64,000 nt of DNA from Epichloe hybrida (taxonomy: Eukaryota > Ascomycota > Sordariomycetes > Hypocreales > Clavicipitaceae). A model generated the notes under the pieces. That model saw only the letters and a program-made list of their open reading frames with translations, was not told where the DNA came from and did not search any database. The stretch covers positions 1,736,001 to 1,800,000 of the forward strand of contig JAFEKR010000004.1 of assembly GCA_019022495.1 (NCBI GenBank), in the 5' to 3' direction. Of the stretch, positions 52,419 through 63,487 are shown one piece after another. The stretch's first letter is position 1. Every line of letters starts with the position of its first letter. The position numbers and the translations under genes were made by a program.

Positions 52419-53039
52419 GATGTATGGGGACCTATTGATATATAAATTTTCATTTTTTTTTTGCGGACGACCAATTTTTTCCCCTCTGATTTGCGCTTGG
52501 GGGCTTTGTAAGAACAGGGGCTGGATCTCTGATAATTAAGACGGAGTTGGGTTCAAGTGTTGCATATTCCTACGGAGAGGGAGGTACATTAAGAAGAGAC
52601 CGATTAGATGAATGGACATGGACCATGCGGATATATATGAGTTTACAGGCATGCCGCGGGGCATTTTTTCCAAGTTGACAGCGATAACATTGAAATAGAG
52701 ATGAAGCGTAAAAATGGGACGAAAAAGATCAAAAGCTGAACAGATGAAGAATTTCACGCATGCCTGCGTCATTTGATTGATTATTTATTTGTTTCGTTGC
52801 TGGGTTGGGCTCGGTCCAGGGGCTTGGTGGGGGCTCCGGAACCGGGGAAATCAGGAGCCGGCCGGCTGTCAAGCTCGGCATAGGGAGGAAAAAAAAAAAA
52901 TTGCTGATCTTCTCGAAACTGTTGGAAGTTGAGCTCCATCTTGAAACTGTCTCCTCCCCCTTTCATCACCGTCAATTGCATTCCCACCACGAACTCGGCG
53001 CAAACCCCTTCTTGCTCGTATTATCATATCCTAATCACA
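52419..53039. other. Intergenic region upstream of HSP10
   Basis: 3' flank of the kinase and promoter of HSP10. Apart from a heat-shock-type element (listed separately) and an A-tract at about 52890, I see no feature and no gene. Confidence 0.6.
52910..52929 (+). promoter_or_regulatory. Candidate heat-shock element
   Basis: TTCTCGAA (52910-52917) is an inverted pair of Hsf1 half-sites (TTC, 2-base gap, GAA), followed by a further GAA 7 bases on. It lies about 125 bp before the HSP10 start codon, which is the expected place and target; binding is not shown. Confidence 0.45.
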
Positions 53040-53729
53040 ATGGTAGGTTCACGAAACACCACTCCTCTTTCCATCCCTGCATAGCATAGCATGGCAAGCC
53101 CCGCGATGCCGCAGGTCATCTGGCCAACATGGCCATCTCTCCACGGCAGCACGAACATGAAGAAGAAGAAGAAGAAGAAGAAGAAGAAGAAGAAGAAGAA
53201 GAAGAAGAAGAAAAAATCTGGGCTGACAAGGATTGTGCTTTTGGAACAGGCCACTTCGATTCGATCCATCCGCTCCCTCGCGCCCCTCCTGGACCGAGTC
53301 CTTGTCCAGCGCATCAAGGCTGAGACCAAGACCGCCAGCGGTATATTCCTGCCCGAATCCAGCGTGGAGAAACTGAACGAGGGAAAGGTTCTCGCCGTGG
53401 GACCCGGTGCGTTGGATAAGAAGGGAAACCGAATGCCCATGGGTGTTGCGATCGGTGACCGCGTTTTGATTCCCTCGGTAGGTGCTTTTTTTCTGCGTCC
53501 CTCCGTTGCCAATCCCGAGCTTCGGGGGAGTCGCGCAACGTGCGTATGATGGTGTACTGATGAGGACTTGGGCAGTATGGCGGCTCGCCTGTCAAGGCTG
53601 GTGAGGAGGAGTATCAGCTGTTCCGGGACAGCGAGTAAGTTTACTGGTTCCCCCCTTTTTCACTGGGCCCTGTACCAAACTAACTGCGTCCTTCTCTTGT
53701 TCAGAATCCTCGCCAAGATCAACGAGTAA
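53040..53729 (+). CDS. HSP10: HSP10, mitochondrial co-chaperonin
   Basis: A 104-residue GroES-type co-chaperonin that caps mitochondrial Hsp60. Four exons: 53040-53042 (the ATG alone), 53250-53477, 53576-53634 and 53705-53729. The frame is maintained at each junction and total length equals the family norm. The mature part shows SLAPLLDRVLVQR, the mobile loop KTASGIFLPESS and the conserved core EGKVLAVGPGALD; the third exon gives YGGSPVKAG and the fourth ends ILAKINE. Intron 1 follows the start codon directly and contains a GAA/AAG microsatellite. A Ser (IPS) replaces the usual Gln before YGG at the exon 2/3 junction. A heat-shock-type element lies upstream. Confidence 0.93.
53158..53216 (+). 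repeat. AAG trinucleotide microsatellite in HSP10 intron 1
   Basis: About 18 AAG/GAA units within the 207-bp first intron of HSP10. The intron reads open through the repeat, so length changes do not affect the protein if splicing works. Confidence 0.95.
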
Positions 53730-54578
53730 CATGCTGGTGTCGAATAACTGTCAAGCGAAATAATGTACCATACATGTACCATACGGAAGAGGGTTGTGAG
53801 AGGGCAAGGAAGGGACGTACATTTGGCTTGGGATAGTGTAATGACCACTTCATGGAGTGGGATTTTCGAACAAGTTGTCGCGTCTCTGCAGATTACAGTC
53901 AATCTCCACTCATGAGGTACCACGCGTGTTCCCGTTCCTTCGACGTGATGACATGATTTGTATACACGTCCGGTTGCTTCCCTGCCAATATGGGATCAAT
54001 CGCTCCATATTTGATGATGATACATGGGACCAATGCCAATGTTGAAACGACCCGCTTGCATCGCCTATGTGGAAAGAGTTGGCGCCCTTCTACCCTCCCG
54101 TGTTTCAAAACAACCTGCAGGAAAGGCCAAGAGAAAGCCATTGGGCGTCAGCGAGGCCTTTAGCAATCCACCGCGTATCCTGCTACAAGTGGCCTATGCA
54201 TGATGATCAGCCAGGCGTCGTCCCTTTACGGATCAGTCTCGGTTTTGGCGCCGGCGCCCCTCGGCGGCGCTTAGCCATTGGACCACGATCCATGGCTAAA
54301 TATGTAACGGGGCGGGTTTTATGGCGCGTTCCTGGTTTATTTTGGATGCACTTAATTCATGTTTCTTTCCATAGGGGAGGCTTACTTTCGTTCGGCGGGT
54401 ATGTTTCTTTGTTTTCTGCCCGGGGAGGAGAGGAGACATTGGATGTATATATTGGGTGCCTGTGGTGTCGATCTGGTTTGGTTTAGTATTCGGTAGATAT
54501 CATCGATATATCAGTCAGTTCCGTGGGTATAAGCTTCCGAGGTTGGTTCTTTCTTTTCTTGTTTCCAGGGGAAATAAG
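53730..54578. other. Intergenic region
   Basis: 3' flank of HSP10 and upstream region of the AA9 gene. A TACATGTACC site lies 41 bp after the HSP10 stop. One open frame (54067-54486) shows no domain or coding-like composition; I call no gene. Confidence 0.5.
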
Positions 54579-55767
54579 ATGAAGCTCTCTTCACTTTCCT
54601 TTGCATGCACCGCCAGTGCTCATACGCTCTTTACAACCTTGTTCGTCAACGGCAAAGACCAGGGAGATGGGACTTGTGTGCGGATGCCGCGCGATGCGGG
54701 GACGGCTAATGGGCCGATATATCCCATTACGGGGAATGACATGGCTTGTGGTGAGTGGCATCTCTATTACACGGAAAATTTTGCAGCGAGAAGATGAAAA
54801 CTGTTCTGACGTGCAGTCAGGGCGAGACGGCAATAAACCAGTTGCTTTTACATGCCCAGCACCACACAGGGCGACGCTGACGTTCGAACTACGCATGCAT
54901 CCGGGTGAGAGAGGGAAGGGAGTCATTGATAAATCACACAAGGGTCCTTGCGCCGTGTATCTGAAGAAAGTGGACGACATGCAGGCCGACAATGCTGCGT
55001 CGGGGCCAGGATGGTTCAAGATCTGGGAGGACGGACACAATAACCGGACCCGGAAATGGTGCGTTGACACGCTGATTGAGAAGAATGGTCTTTTGTCGGT
55101 CAAATTGCCCACGGGACTTCCAAGGGGAGCATATCTGGCGCGTCCTGAGATTCTCGCCCTGCACAATGCTGCAATTGGAGATGCGCAGTTCTACACGGGT
55201 TGCGCGCAAATATATGTCGAGCAGGGACCCGACGTGGCTCTCATTGTTCCAGAAGGAAAGAGCGTTAGTATTCCAGGACACATATCGGCGAGTGACGCAG
55301 GTCTTAAATACAACCTGTATCAGAAGAACCAACCCGAGTACAAGATTCCCGGCCCCGGAGTCTTTATCCCCACGGGCCAGGTCTCCGGGAAGCCGTTTGC
55401 CAGCAAAGCCGAGGGCGCTGTTCCAGAGGACTGCATCGTCAAGAACGCAAACTGGTGCACGAAGCCCGTACCAAGAATCTCAGACGAGGAGAGCTGCTGG
55501 GCTTCGGTCAAGGACTGCTGGGCTCAGGGCGAGAAATGCTGGGCTACCGCGCCCCCGAGCGGGAACTCCGGCTGCAAGACGTGGGAAAGGTACTGCGAAC
55601 AGATACAGCAGAGCTGCCATTCGGGGGCCAGGAGCGGACCGCCCGAGATGGCTGAGAAGCCGGCAACTGTGAAATTGCTTGTTGAGATTCCTCAGCCTTG
55701 GAACGATGTGTTTGATCTGGTGCAAAAACGGGGAGTTCGACGACGGGGGCCGTGGAGGGCCGTGTGA
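54579..55767 (+). CDS. AA9 lytic polysaccharide monooxygenase
   Basis: A 372-residue secreted copper enzyme (formerly GH61) that cleaves cellulose oxidatively. Exons 54579-54750 and 54821-55767 (donor GTGAGT, acceptor GTCAG; frame kept as MACG-RDG). A short 14-residue signal peptide leaves His15 as mature residue 1, the first half of the copper histidine brace. The second brace histidine is His97 (KSHKGPC), followed by the group-typical GWFKIWEDG; His172 (ALHNAA), Gln180 and Tyr182 (QFYTGCAQ) complete the active site. The catalytic domain ends near residue 190. There is no CBM1; instead the C-terminal region holds a disulphide-rich segment with repeated CWA motifs (about residues 284-325). 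All key residues are present, so it is likely active. Confidence 0.9.
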
Positions 55768-56647
55768 ACCCGCTGGCGTTATGAGGAGCGCTCCGAGGCT
55801 GGACCAGAGGCTGGACCAGAGGCTGTGGAATCGAATTGGATGATGTGTGCTTTGGCGGATGAGATTTCAATGCTCGTCGAGTAAGCTGTGGAATAAATTA
55901 GGCGACATTTAGTCTTCTGTGTTGCCAGCTCGTGCCGATCTTAGTAACATTTCATGGGATACTAAGAGTGGGCGTCGTGACTCACAGCCATGGGGCACAT
56001 CAAAGTCATTAAAGTGACACACTTCTTGGAATAGAAACATGATTCACGCGATGGCGATTCTTCCTATGGAGAAAGCTGCGCTAAATAATGAGCAAAACAA
56101 GGCTAAGAAAATAAGAAGCACCTGGTGGAGTTCGGGAAGACTAGCCTTGTATGTCAGTCGGCAGGGTTGGGAGGAGCTGGGCAAGAGGGGTCTGCAATGT
56201 TGCAAGTTGGCAGAAGGAAGCACCCGTCATCCTCTGCCCATCTCATCTGGCAAGTGTGTGTGAATTCAGAGTGTGAGACCCCTGTCCTTGTCCTGATGGG
56301 TCCGGTGCTGATGGGTGCTGATGGGTGCTGATGAGTGCTGCTGAGCCACATTTGACACCCGCCGCGGCCGCTGCTGCTGTCGCTAGCCACCACCACGGTC
56401 CACCAACCTGTCTATTCCAGCCCGCCACTCCAAACCACTTGAACCATCGCCGCCCGCCAAACGCCGCTGCCTCGTCACGGCCACCATTATTCCCCTTTCT
56501 TCCCACTTGGAGCCCTGCTTTTTCTCTCGACATTCTGACTTTCCTAGTAGCCAACGAACTTGCCTCCAGTTTTGCGAATTTGTACCAGACTGCTTCGCCC
56601 TTTTACCGCTTTACTCTGCATACCCTTCACCGCTCATATCTGCCACG
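55768..56647. other. Intergenic region upstream of SEC4
   Basis: Contains a short tandem repeat of GGGTGCTGAT (about four units, 56297-56345) followed by a GCTGCTGCTG tract near 56370. It probably includes the SEC4 5' leader, which is C/T-rich close to the start codon. No gene is supported. Confidence 0.55.
56297..56345 (+). repeat. Short tandem repeat (GGGTGCTGAT)
   Basis: Three to four near-perfect units, the last ones with single-base changes. Confidence 0.8.
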
Positions 56648-57579
<932 letters not shown>

Positions 57580-58227
57580 TCACCCCGCCGCTTAGGAGCA
57601 CTGCTTGCATCACGACTTGGTGGCGTGAACGCACAACGGTTCAACTACAACCTGTTGAGGCCAGATGCGGAGAAGTTGGAGGGAAGGAAGTCGCCGCAAC
57701 TCACGCCTTTTGGACCGTCTCGGATTTTCGCGCGTGTGACGTGGGGACGACATGTTCTTGAGGAGTTTGTTGCTCAGAGGCAATGGCCTCATTTGGCGAT
57801 TTTTTTTTTCTTCGTTTTTTTTTTTTTTGCAACATTCCCCGCGCTTTCTGTGCCTTTCTCATTACTCATCCGTTTTAGAAGAGCAAATGTGGTCTGGAGT
57901 TCTTTTGGTATCATTGATCTGGGTTCTAATGGAAGGATTTCTCGCCCCCGCCGAGGCTGTTTTCATGGGGTTTGATGAGGACCGGAACGTCGCCACCAGT
58001 GAGGAGTGGCCTGTGATGGATGGAAAATATCGGTGCGCCTTCTCGTATCGTGGACATGTGCTATTGTTTCCTCCGGCCGGTTTTGAAACCACCGTGAAGT
58101 GGGATTCGCGATTCGTGAAGGGGTGAGTGAGGAGATGACTGACTACATGGAGGATGCATGATTACGGAGGGCAGACGAGTTCAGCAGGAAGAGGACGGGG
58201 CCTGTTGTCGAAAGAGTATTTGGGCGG
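57580..58227. other. Convergent intergenic region
   Basis: 3' flanks of SEC4 (+) and the unknown gene (-). It has two T-rich tracts (57801-57827) in the SEC4 3' region. A hydrophobic open frame (57752-58126) has no recognisable features and is probably chance. Confidence 0.5.
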
Positions 58228-59385
58228 TTACCAGTTCACTATTGACGCATGGACTATATTTCTCATTCCCACCGTATCCTCTGGTGCAGCCGTGAGTGTC
58301 CTTTGATTCCAGTGTCGGTGAAACCGCCGTGCCTCGACGTCGTTGGCGCAAATCACGACGAACCGACTCCTCAATTTTTCATGGGTATCAATCATCTTGG
58401 GTGCGGTCGCCATGTCGTCCAGCGCACCATCACCGTCGAGCCCTCCATCTCCAGCTTTCAGAATAGATTGTTGACGTAGCTCCTGCGGCGGGCACACCTT
58501 CCACTCGCACCCTCTCGCAACACCATCCTCCCGTATCCATCTGTCGAAATCGCTCGCCGTGACCGTAGGCGGGTAGACATGTACGAGCACAACGGGGGGC
58601 TTCTCCCCATACTCGAACCTGCCGGTGATCTCTTTCAAGCCATTTTCCCATTTATGTGTCACAGCCACGCGCTGCCTCCGAACTTCCAACGCCCTGGCCG
58701 ATCCAGACGTGACGGTGAAGCTTTCCAGCTCCGAAGCCGGGTCATCGCCCGCAGCGGACCTGAGGTGCGCGGGCACGCAGCTTTCCCACAGACCGTTTGC
58801 ATTGTCAAGTTTCTGGTGGGCGAGCTTATGAAGGCGCAAAAGGCGGTCGCGGTACGAAATTGCCGCTGTGGCTGTAGCAAAGGATATGTGATAGCGGCCG
58901 AGCGGTTCGAGGGTAACCGGGTCACGCTGCTGCTGGACTATGTTTTTTTTTTTTTTTTGCCACATTTAGCCAATGGATCTAGATGGTCTCCCTTCCTCTT
59001 TTTTGCTTGGGAGGTCTATACCTTTCTTGATGACGCTCTGCCAGCTGGATAGGTCGCTCGGCGCGAGGCGGTAAAAGTCGCTGGCGTTGAGGTTCGGACT
59101 GAGCCCCTGGATGACGAGCATGACGTGAGCGTCGCGCTGGGCACCCGATTCTGCCGTGGGCGACGCTACTTCGGTTGGTGTTGTGGCTTGGCGGCTCTTC
59201 AAGGATTCTATGAGAGAGGCGCCGCCGGCGTGGAAGGTGTCGTGGTCGGGACGGTTCCTTCTCTTGAGGAGCGGCCATGATGAGCTGTTGTCGGCTTGTC
59301 TGGGCGACGGGGTGGACAGGGAGCGGGTTGGGTGGGGGACGGCCATGCGCGCGGTTGCGCTGCGGAAGTGTTGGGGGCGGTGCAT
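58228..59385 (-). CDS. Uncharacterised protein, probably mitochondrial
   Basis: I do not recognise the family by name. Exons 59022-59385 and 58228-58937 give 357 residues (intron 58938-59021, donor GTATAG, acceptor CATAG; the frame joins SVIKK to VQQQRDP). The N-terminus (MHRPQHFRSATARMA) is basic, lacks acidic residues and suits a mitochondrial presequence. Residues about 70-125 are Ser/Pro-rich linker; HVMLVIQGLSPNLNASDFYRLAP and a later VVLVHVYPPTVTASDFDRWIREDG have the same pattern, suggesting two copies of a small alpha-beta domain reminiscent of RRM folds, each followed by a basic segment. Function unknown; an organellar RNA-related role would be speculation. Start could also be the downstream Met14. 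The 3' splice site is preceded by an A-run instead of pyrimidines. Confidence 0.72.
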
Positions 59386-60163
59386 CAGGATGGAGTTGGT
59401 CGTTTGGGGGTGCGGAGGAAGGTGCAATTGGTGTTGGTGAGAGGGGGGGTTTGTTTGGAAGCTGGAGAGGTGGAAGCTGGAGGTTGTGACGTGGTGTTGT
59501 CGCGTGGACCCTGGTGTTAAAAACGAAGCTAGAGGGCACCGTGAGAGGGGCGTGTACAAGCAAAACTTCAACAGATTTTAAGTTTAACTACGATCGCATT
59601 GTCATTGCGCCAACTATGACTCTTACTCTGACGCAGCCATGCATTTTATTACTAACTTTTCTCTGACCTCATGGCCTCCTGTATTTGTAACCTTGGGGCT
59701 TATTCCTATTAGAGGTCACATCCTGCGTTGCATGATGAAAATCGGGCTACTACCATATCCATACCATATCCATGCTATTAGATTCCACACCCAATGAGGG
59801 CCACTTTGGCTGAATTGCGCGGTGGGGTGTACATGATTGTGCATCTCGCCCCTCCTTTACGCTACATGTACGTGCCTTCGTAGCCGCTTAGTCTCCCTGC
59901 GCCATCGTACGTCGCCGTGTGCTTGGCGAATTGCTCCTGACAATATTTGAAGCAAGCACGAAGCAAGCACTTGTCGGAAAGGAAAGAAGGATGCGAAGTG
60001 GAAGGCAAGCGGGGCGGACGGTAAGTGATGTGGACGTGGGTCCGCCGCGTGTCAGTGAGCCTATTTAAATCATGTCAATGACCAAACCATGATTCCTTGC
60101 TCTTCATGAGTTTCTTTTTCTGATACTTCATCCATCGCGCTCTACAGAATCAAACCACATGCA
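59386..60163. other. Divergent intergenic region
   Basis: Promoter region between the unknown gene (-) and the AFG2-like gene (+). Contains CCATATCCATACCATATCCAT (about 59752-59772) and a TACATGTACGTG site near 59863. No gene seen. Confidence 0.5.
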
Positions 60164-62564
60164 ATGATGGTGAAGAGAAGCGTCGACGCCAAGGTGCGTC
60201 CGCTCGCCAACCCGGCCCTCGAAAAAGCCAGTCTGTTTGGCGCCGCGCGCATCTACGTCAGCAAGGAAACGCTCATTGCGCTGACCAACGGCCTCGAGAA
60301 CGGGAAGCCATGTGTCGTCGAGAAGTTGGAGGACCACGAGGGCTTGCCCAGGAGGGAGGCCTCGCTGTGTATCTTGCCGGAAAAGAATCTCAGTCCCAAC
60401 ATTGTCATGATGACGAGGACGTTTCAGGAAGCGACGGGCTTCAAGATCGGCGACCAGGTGAGGATATCGCTGCTGGGGAATATGCCTGATGCGGAAGAGG
60501 TGGTCCTGCAGGACGTGAGCGAGGAGTCAGAGACGAAGACGAAAGAGACAAGGTATCCCCCCCCTCCTTGGGAGTATATACTGAGTCTGTCGATGGGTGA
60601 GTTGACTCGCTGTATTGTTCTTCTCATCATGGTCCTCTTTTTCTGGCCAGCGAGAGCACCCCAGGCAATGAAGCTGACACGGTACATACGTAGAACGTGC
60701 GGATCTGGTATTCCCCGGAATGATCTTTGAAGGGGTCAACATGGGCAAACTACGCCGAAACTTCAAAGTCCTCTCTGTCAACTCGCGCTCCAACAGCATT
60801 GCCAAGTTCATAATATCGTCTACGGCAATCCGCATCGTGAGCGAAGATGAGCAAGATGACGCAGCCGCCGATGCCGCGGCCTTCACAGGAGGCGAACTCG
60901 CCGTCACGGGCGTGCCAGGCCTCACCTCGCAAGTTCTCACCATCAACCAGTTCCTTCAGGGCTTCACTCGTCCATTTTTTGTCGAGGGCGAGCGAAAATC
61001 ATGCGGCTTCGTCATCCACGGCGGCCACGGCACTGGCAAGACCTTTATCTTACAACGCATCGCCAACTCCCAATGGGGCAGGCCCTTCTGGATCAAGCCC
61101 TCGGACAAATCTACCACCATCCGAGAGACGTTCAAACAGGCCCGTAGCCTCCAGCCCTGCATGATCCTCATAGACGGCCTCGGAGAGCTCATTTCCAAGG
61201 ACCGTCCCAACAGCGAGGCCGTCATAGCAGCCATCGCCGAGGAGCTAGACGCCCTATCCCTAGAAGCAAAAGCCGCCCTCGCTCTTCCCAAGGTCGCCGT
61301 CCTCGCCACATGCGACGACTACATGACCGACGTGCCAGCCAAGCTTCAGAAGCGCTCCCGCTTCGGCGGGAACGTTGCGCTGCCCATCCCATGCACCACC
61401 GAACGGCTGGAGATTCTCGAGTTTTTCGACCCGCCGATCCAGCCCGACCAAAAAGCGGAGTGTCTGGTGAGCGTGGCACAGAAGACGCATGCCTTCACCG
61501 GGAACGATTTGGCGATCCTCGTGGACAACGCCATAATTATTCTTGGAAACAGACTACACAAGCAAGGCGCTGCTACTCTGTTATCCTCCCCGCCAGGGAT
61601 ACATTTCCTCTCCAAAAACGACATGGAGCAGGCCTTGAAGATAACACGACCTACCGCCATGCACGACATCAACCTGAAGCCGCCGACAATCAATTGGCAG
61701 GATGTAGGTGGACAAGAAAGTCTCAAAAAGGTCATGAATCAGATGATCAAAATCACAAAGGTCCCTATCCTTCTCCTTCCTTTTCTCTTTGAATAATAAT
61801 GAAAGCTAACAAATCACAAGAACCCCGAATGGGGTCGCGACCTCCTGCTCACCCCCCAAAAGGGCCTCCTCCTATACGGCCCCCCCGGCTGTGCCAAAAC
61901 CCTCTCCGCTCAAGCCATGGCCACAGAGTCAGGCTTCAACTTCTTCTCCGTCAAGGGCGCCGAGCTCCTCAACATGTACGTCGGCGAATCCGAGCGCGCC
62001 GTACGCAGGTTGTTTGAGCGCGCGCGCACCGCCTCTCCCTCCATCATCTTCTTCGACGAGATCGACTCGATAGGGGGCCAGCGAGGTCCCGCCGGGAGCA
62101 CCGGCGGCGTCAACGTGCTCACGACTCTGCTCACCGAAATGGATGGCTTCGAGACCCTCACCGGCGTGCTCGTCCTCGCAGCAACGAACCGCCCAGAGGC
62201 CATGGACCCGGCGCTCATGCGCCCCGGCCGCTTCGACCAGGTCCTCTATGTGGGACCCCCCGACGAGGCCGCCCGGGAGGCCATCTTCACCGGCTACCTC
62301 AAGAAGTTGAGTGTCGCTCCGGACGTGGACATTGGGGAATTAGCGAGACTGGCGGACGGGTACTCAGGGGCGGAAATCAAGGCCATCTGTGCCGAGGCCG
62401 GTTATGCCGTGTTGAATCGCCGCAGTGACGACGAGACGGGATCGGAAAAGTCGAAAATCACCATGGCAGACCTGGTGGCTGCCATGGATAAGACACTGCG
62501 AAAGATTACGCGTTCCATGATTGATGGCTACGAGGCGTGGTCCAAGCAGTTCAGACGCGTTTGA
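60164..62564 (+). CDS. AFG2: AFG2/Drg1-type AAA ATPase
   Basis: A 747-residue type II AAA ATPase; yeast Afg2 (Drg1) releases Rlp24 from cytoplasmic pre-60S particles. Exons 60164-60596, 60694-61760 and 61821-62564 (donors GTGAGT and GTCCCT), frame kept (LSM-ERADLVFPGM; ITK-NPEWGRD). The N-domain has EKNLSPNIVMMTRTFQEATGF. D1 has Walker A GGHGTGKT (Lys260), but the Walker B region reads LIDGLGE, with Gly306 where the catalytic Glu is expected. D2 is canonical: GPPGCAKT (Lys526, close to yeast GPPGCSKT), FFDEIDS (Glu580), ATNRPEAMDP, RPGRFDQ. The linker TRPTAMHDINLKPPTINWQDVGG matches the family. D1 probably binds but does not hydrolyse ATP efficiently. The 3' end is partly duplicated downstream. 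Confidence 0.88.
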
Positions 62565-62665
62565 AAGCAGAAACGAGTATCAAGTTAATTATTAATAGCT
62601 ATGAGGCGTGGTCCAAGCAGTTTGGACGTAATGGAAAATAGAATTAGATACAGAAACGAGTGTCA
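62526..62665 (+). repeat. Tandem duplication of the AFG2 3' end
   Basis: 62526-62595 (last codons, stop and start of the 3' flank) is repeated, with substitutions and small indels, at about 62597-62665: GAGGCGTGGTCCAAGCAGTT occurs in both and is followed in both by AAACGAGT and CAA(G/T)TTA. The second copy is outside the reading frame. Confidence 0.8.
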
Positions 62666-63487
62666 ATTTATCAATTACGCAAGCACACGGCACGCGGCAC
62701 ACACGCGTCAAGTCAAGCACCATTTGAGCATGAAGAAAATGTAGTCCGTTATCTCGTAGCCATGCGGGGGGTGTCCCTTGGCTTGCTCCTCCAGCAGCCA
62801 GCCAGCCAGCCTGCTTGTTTCTGCACGGGAGATTATGATACACTCGGGCTTCCCTATTGCCCCCCCTTCTCACAACCTCTCCTCCAGATTTTCTTGGGCT
62901 CTCTTGGCTCTCTTCAAAATAGGACAACCAGAAATAATAGGTTCCTCCATCTGTCTCTGATCAAGGGCGTTCTGTCATGGGCCGGCCGTTCCGCGGGTCG
63001 TTCCTAGTCATGCCTTCTCAAACTTTGCTTCCCTCGCGCCCCGAAATACATGGGCAACAACTGAACATCGAGCTGCAAAATCAGTAGAGTATCCTCAAAC
63101 ATTGTCGTTGCCACCTCGTTTCTTCAGCCATTTCTGCTTTAATAGCAACCGTTGTCCATTCTATGCCCCCGCTCTCTGCAAAAGCCATTATTGTTATTGC
63201 CAGTCGAGTGGGCAGGGGAAGCAAATGGCGAGCCCTGAGCAGCGACGACGCTTTCATGGATTGCTCGATAGATGTGGAAAATGGTGGTGCTGGGAAAACA
63301 TAATATAACGCCATCGTGGTTTCTCCCCTTTCCTACTTGTCCGGGCCTGCCATTCCCAGCCATGAAAAGTTGATACCGGTTCACTCTCTCGTGTGAGCAA
63401 AAAGAGCGAGCGAAAGAAAGCGAGCCAACTGCTGTTCCTGTACGCCGTCGCCGATAAAGGACAAGAGAAAAAAAAATGGCAAGGCGC
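62565..63487. other. Convergent intergenic region
   Basis: Between the AFG2-like stop and the PSY2-like stop. Aside from the duplicated AFG2 tail I see only short frames without features. Confidence 0.55.

Noticed and set aside
53091..53549. Poly-Lys protein fused to HSP10
   Set aside because: The Lys run is translated intron 1; the ATG at 53040 and splice sites give the standard 104-residue protein.
57752..58126. 124-codon hydrophobic frame downstream of SEC4
   Set aside because: Begins in a poly-T tract of the probable SEC4 3' UTR; hydrophobicity follows from the T-rich sequence.
60553..60693. Alternative AFG2 introns (donor at 60553 or 60458, acceptor at 60650)
   Set aside because: All lead to stop codons or a frame mismatch; only 60597-60693 keeps the frame and restores conserved sequence on both sides.
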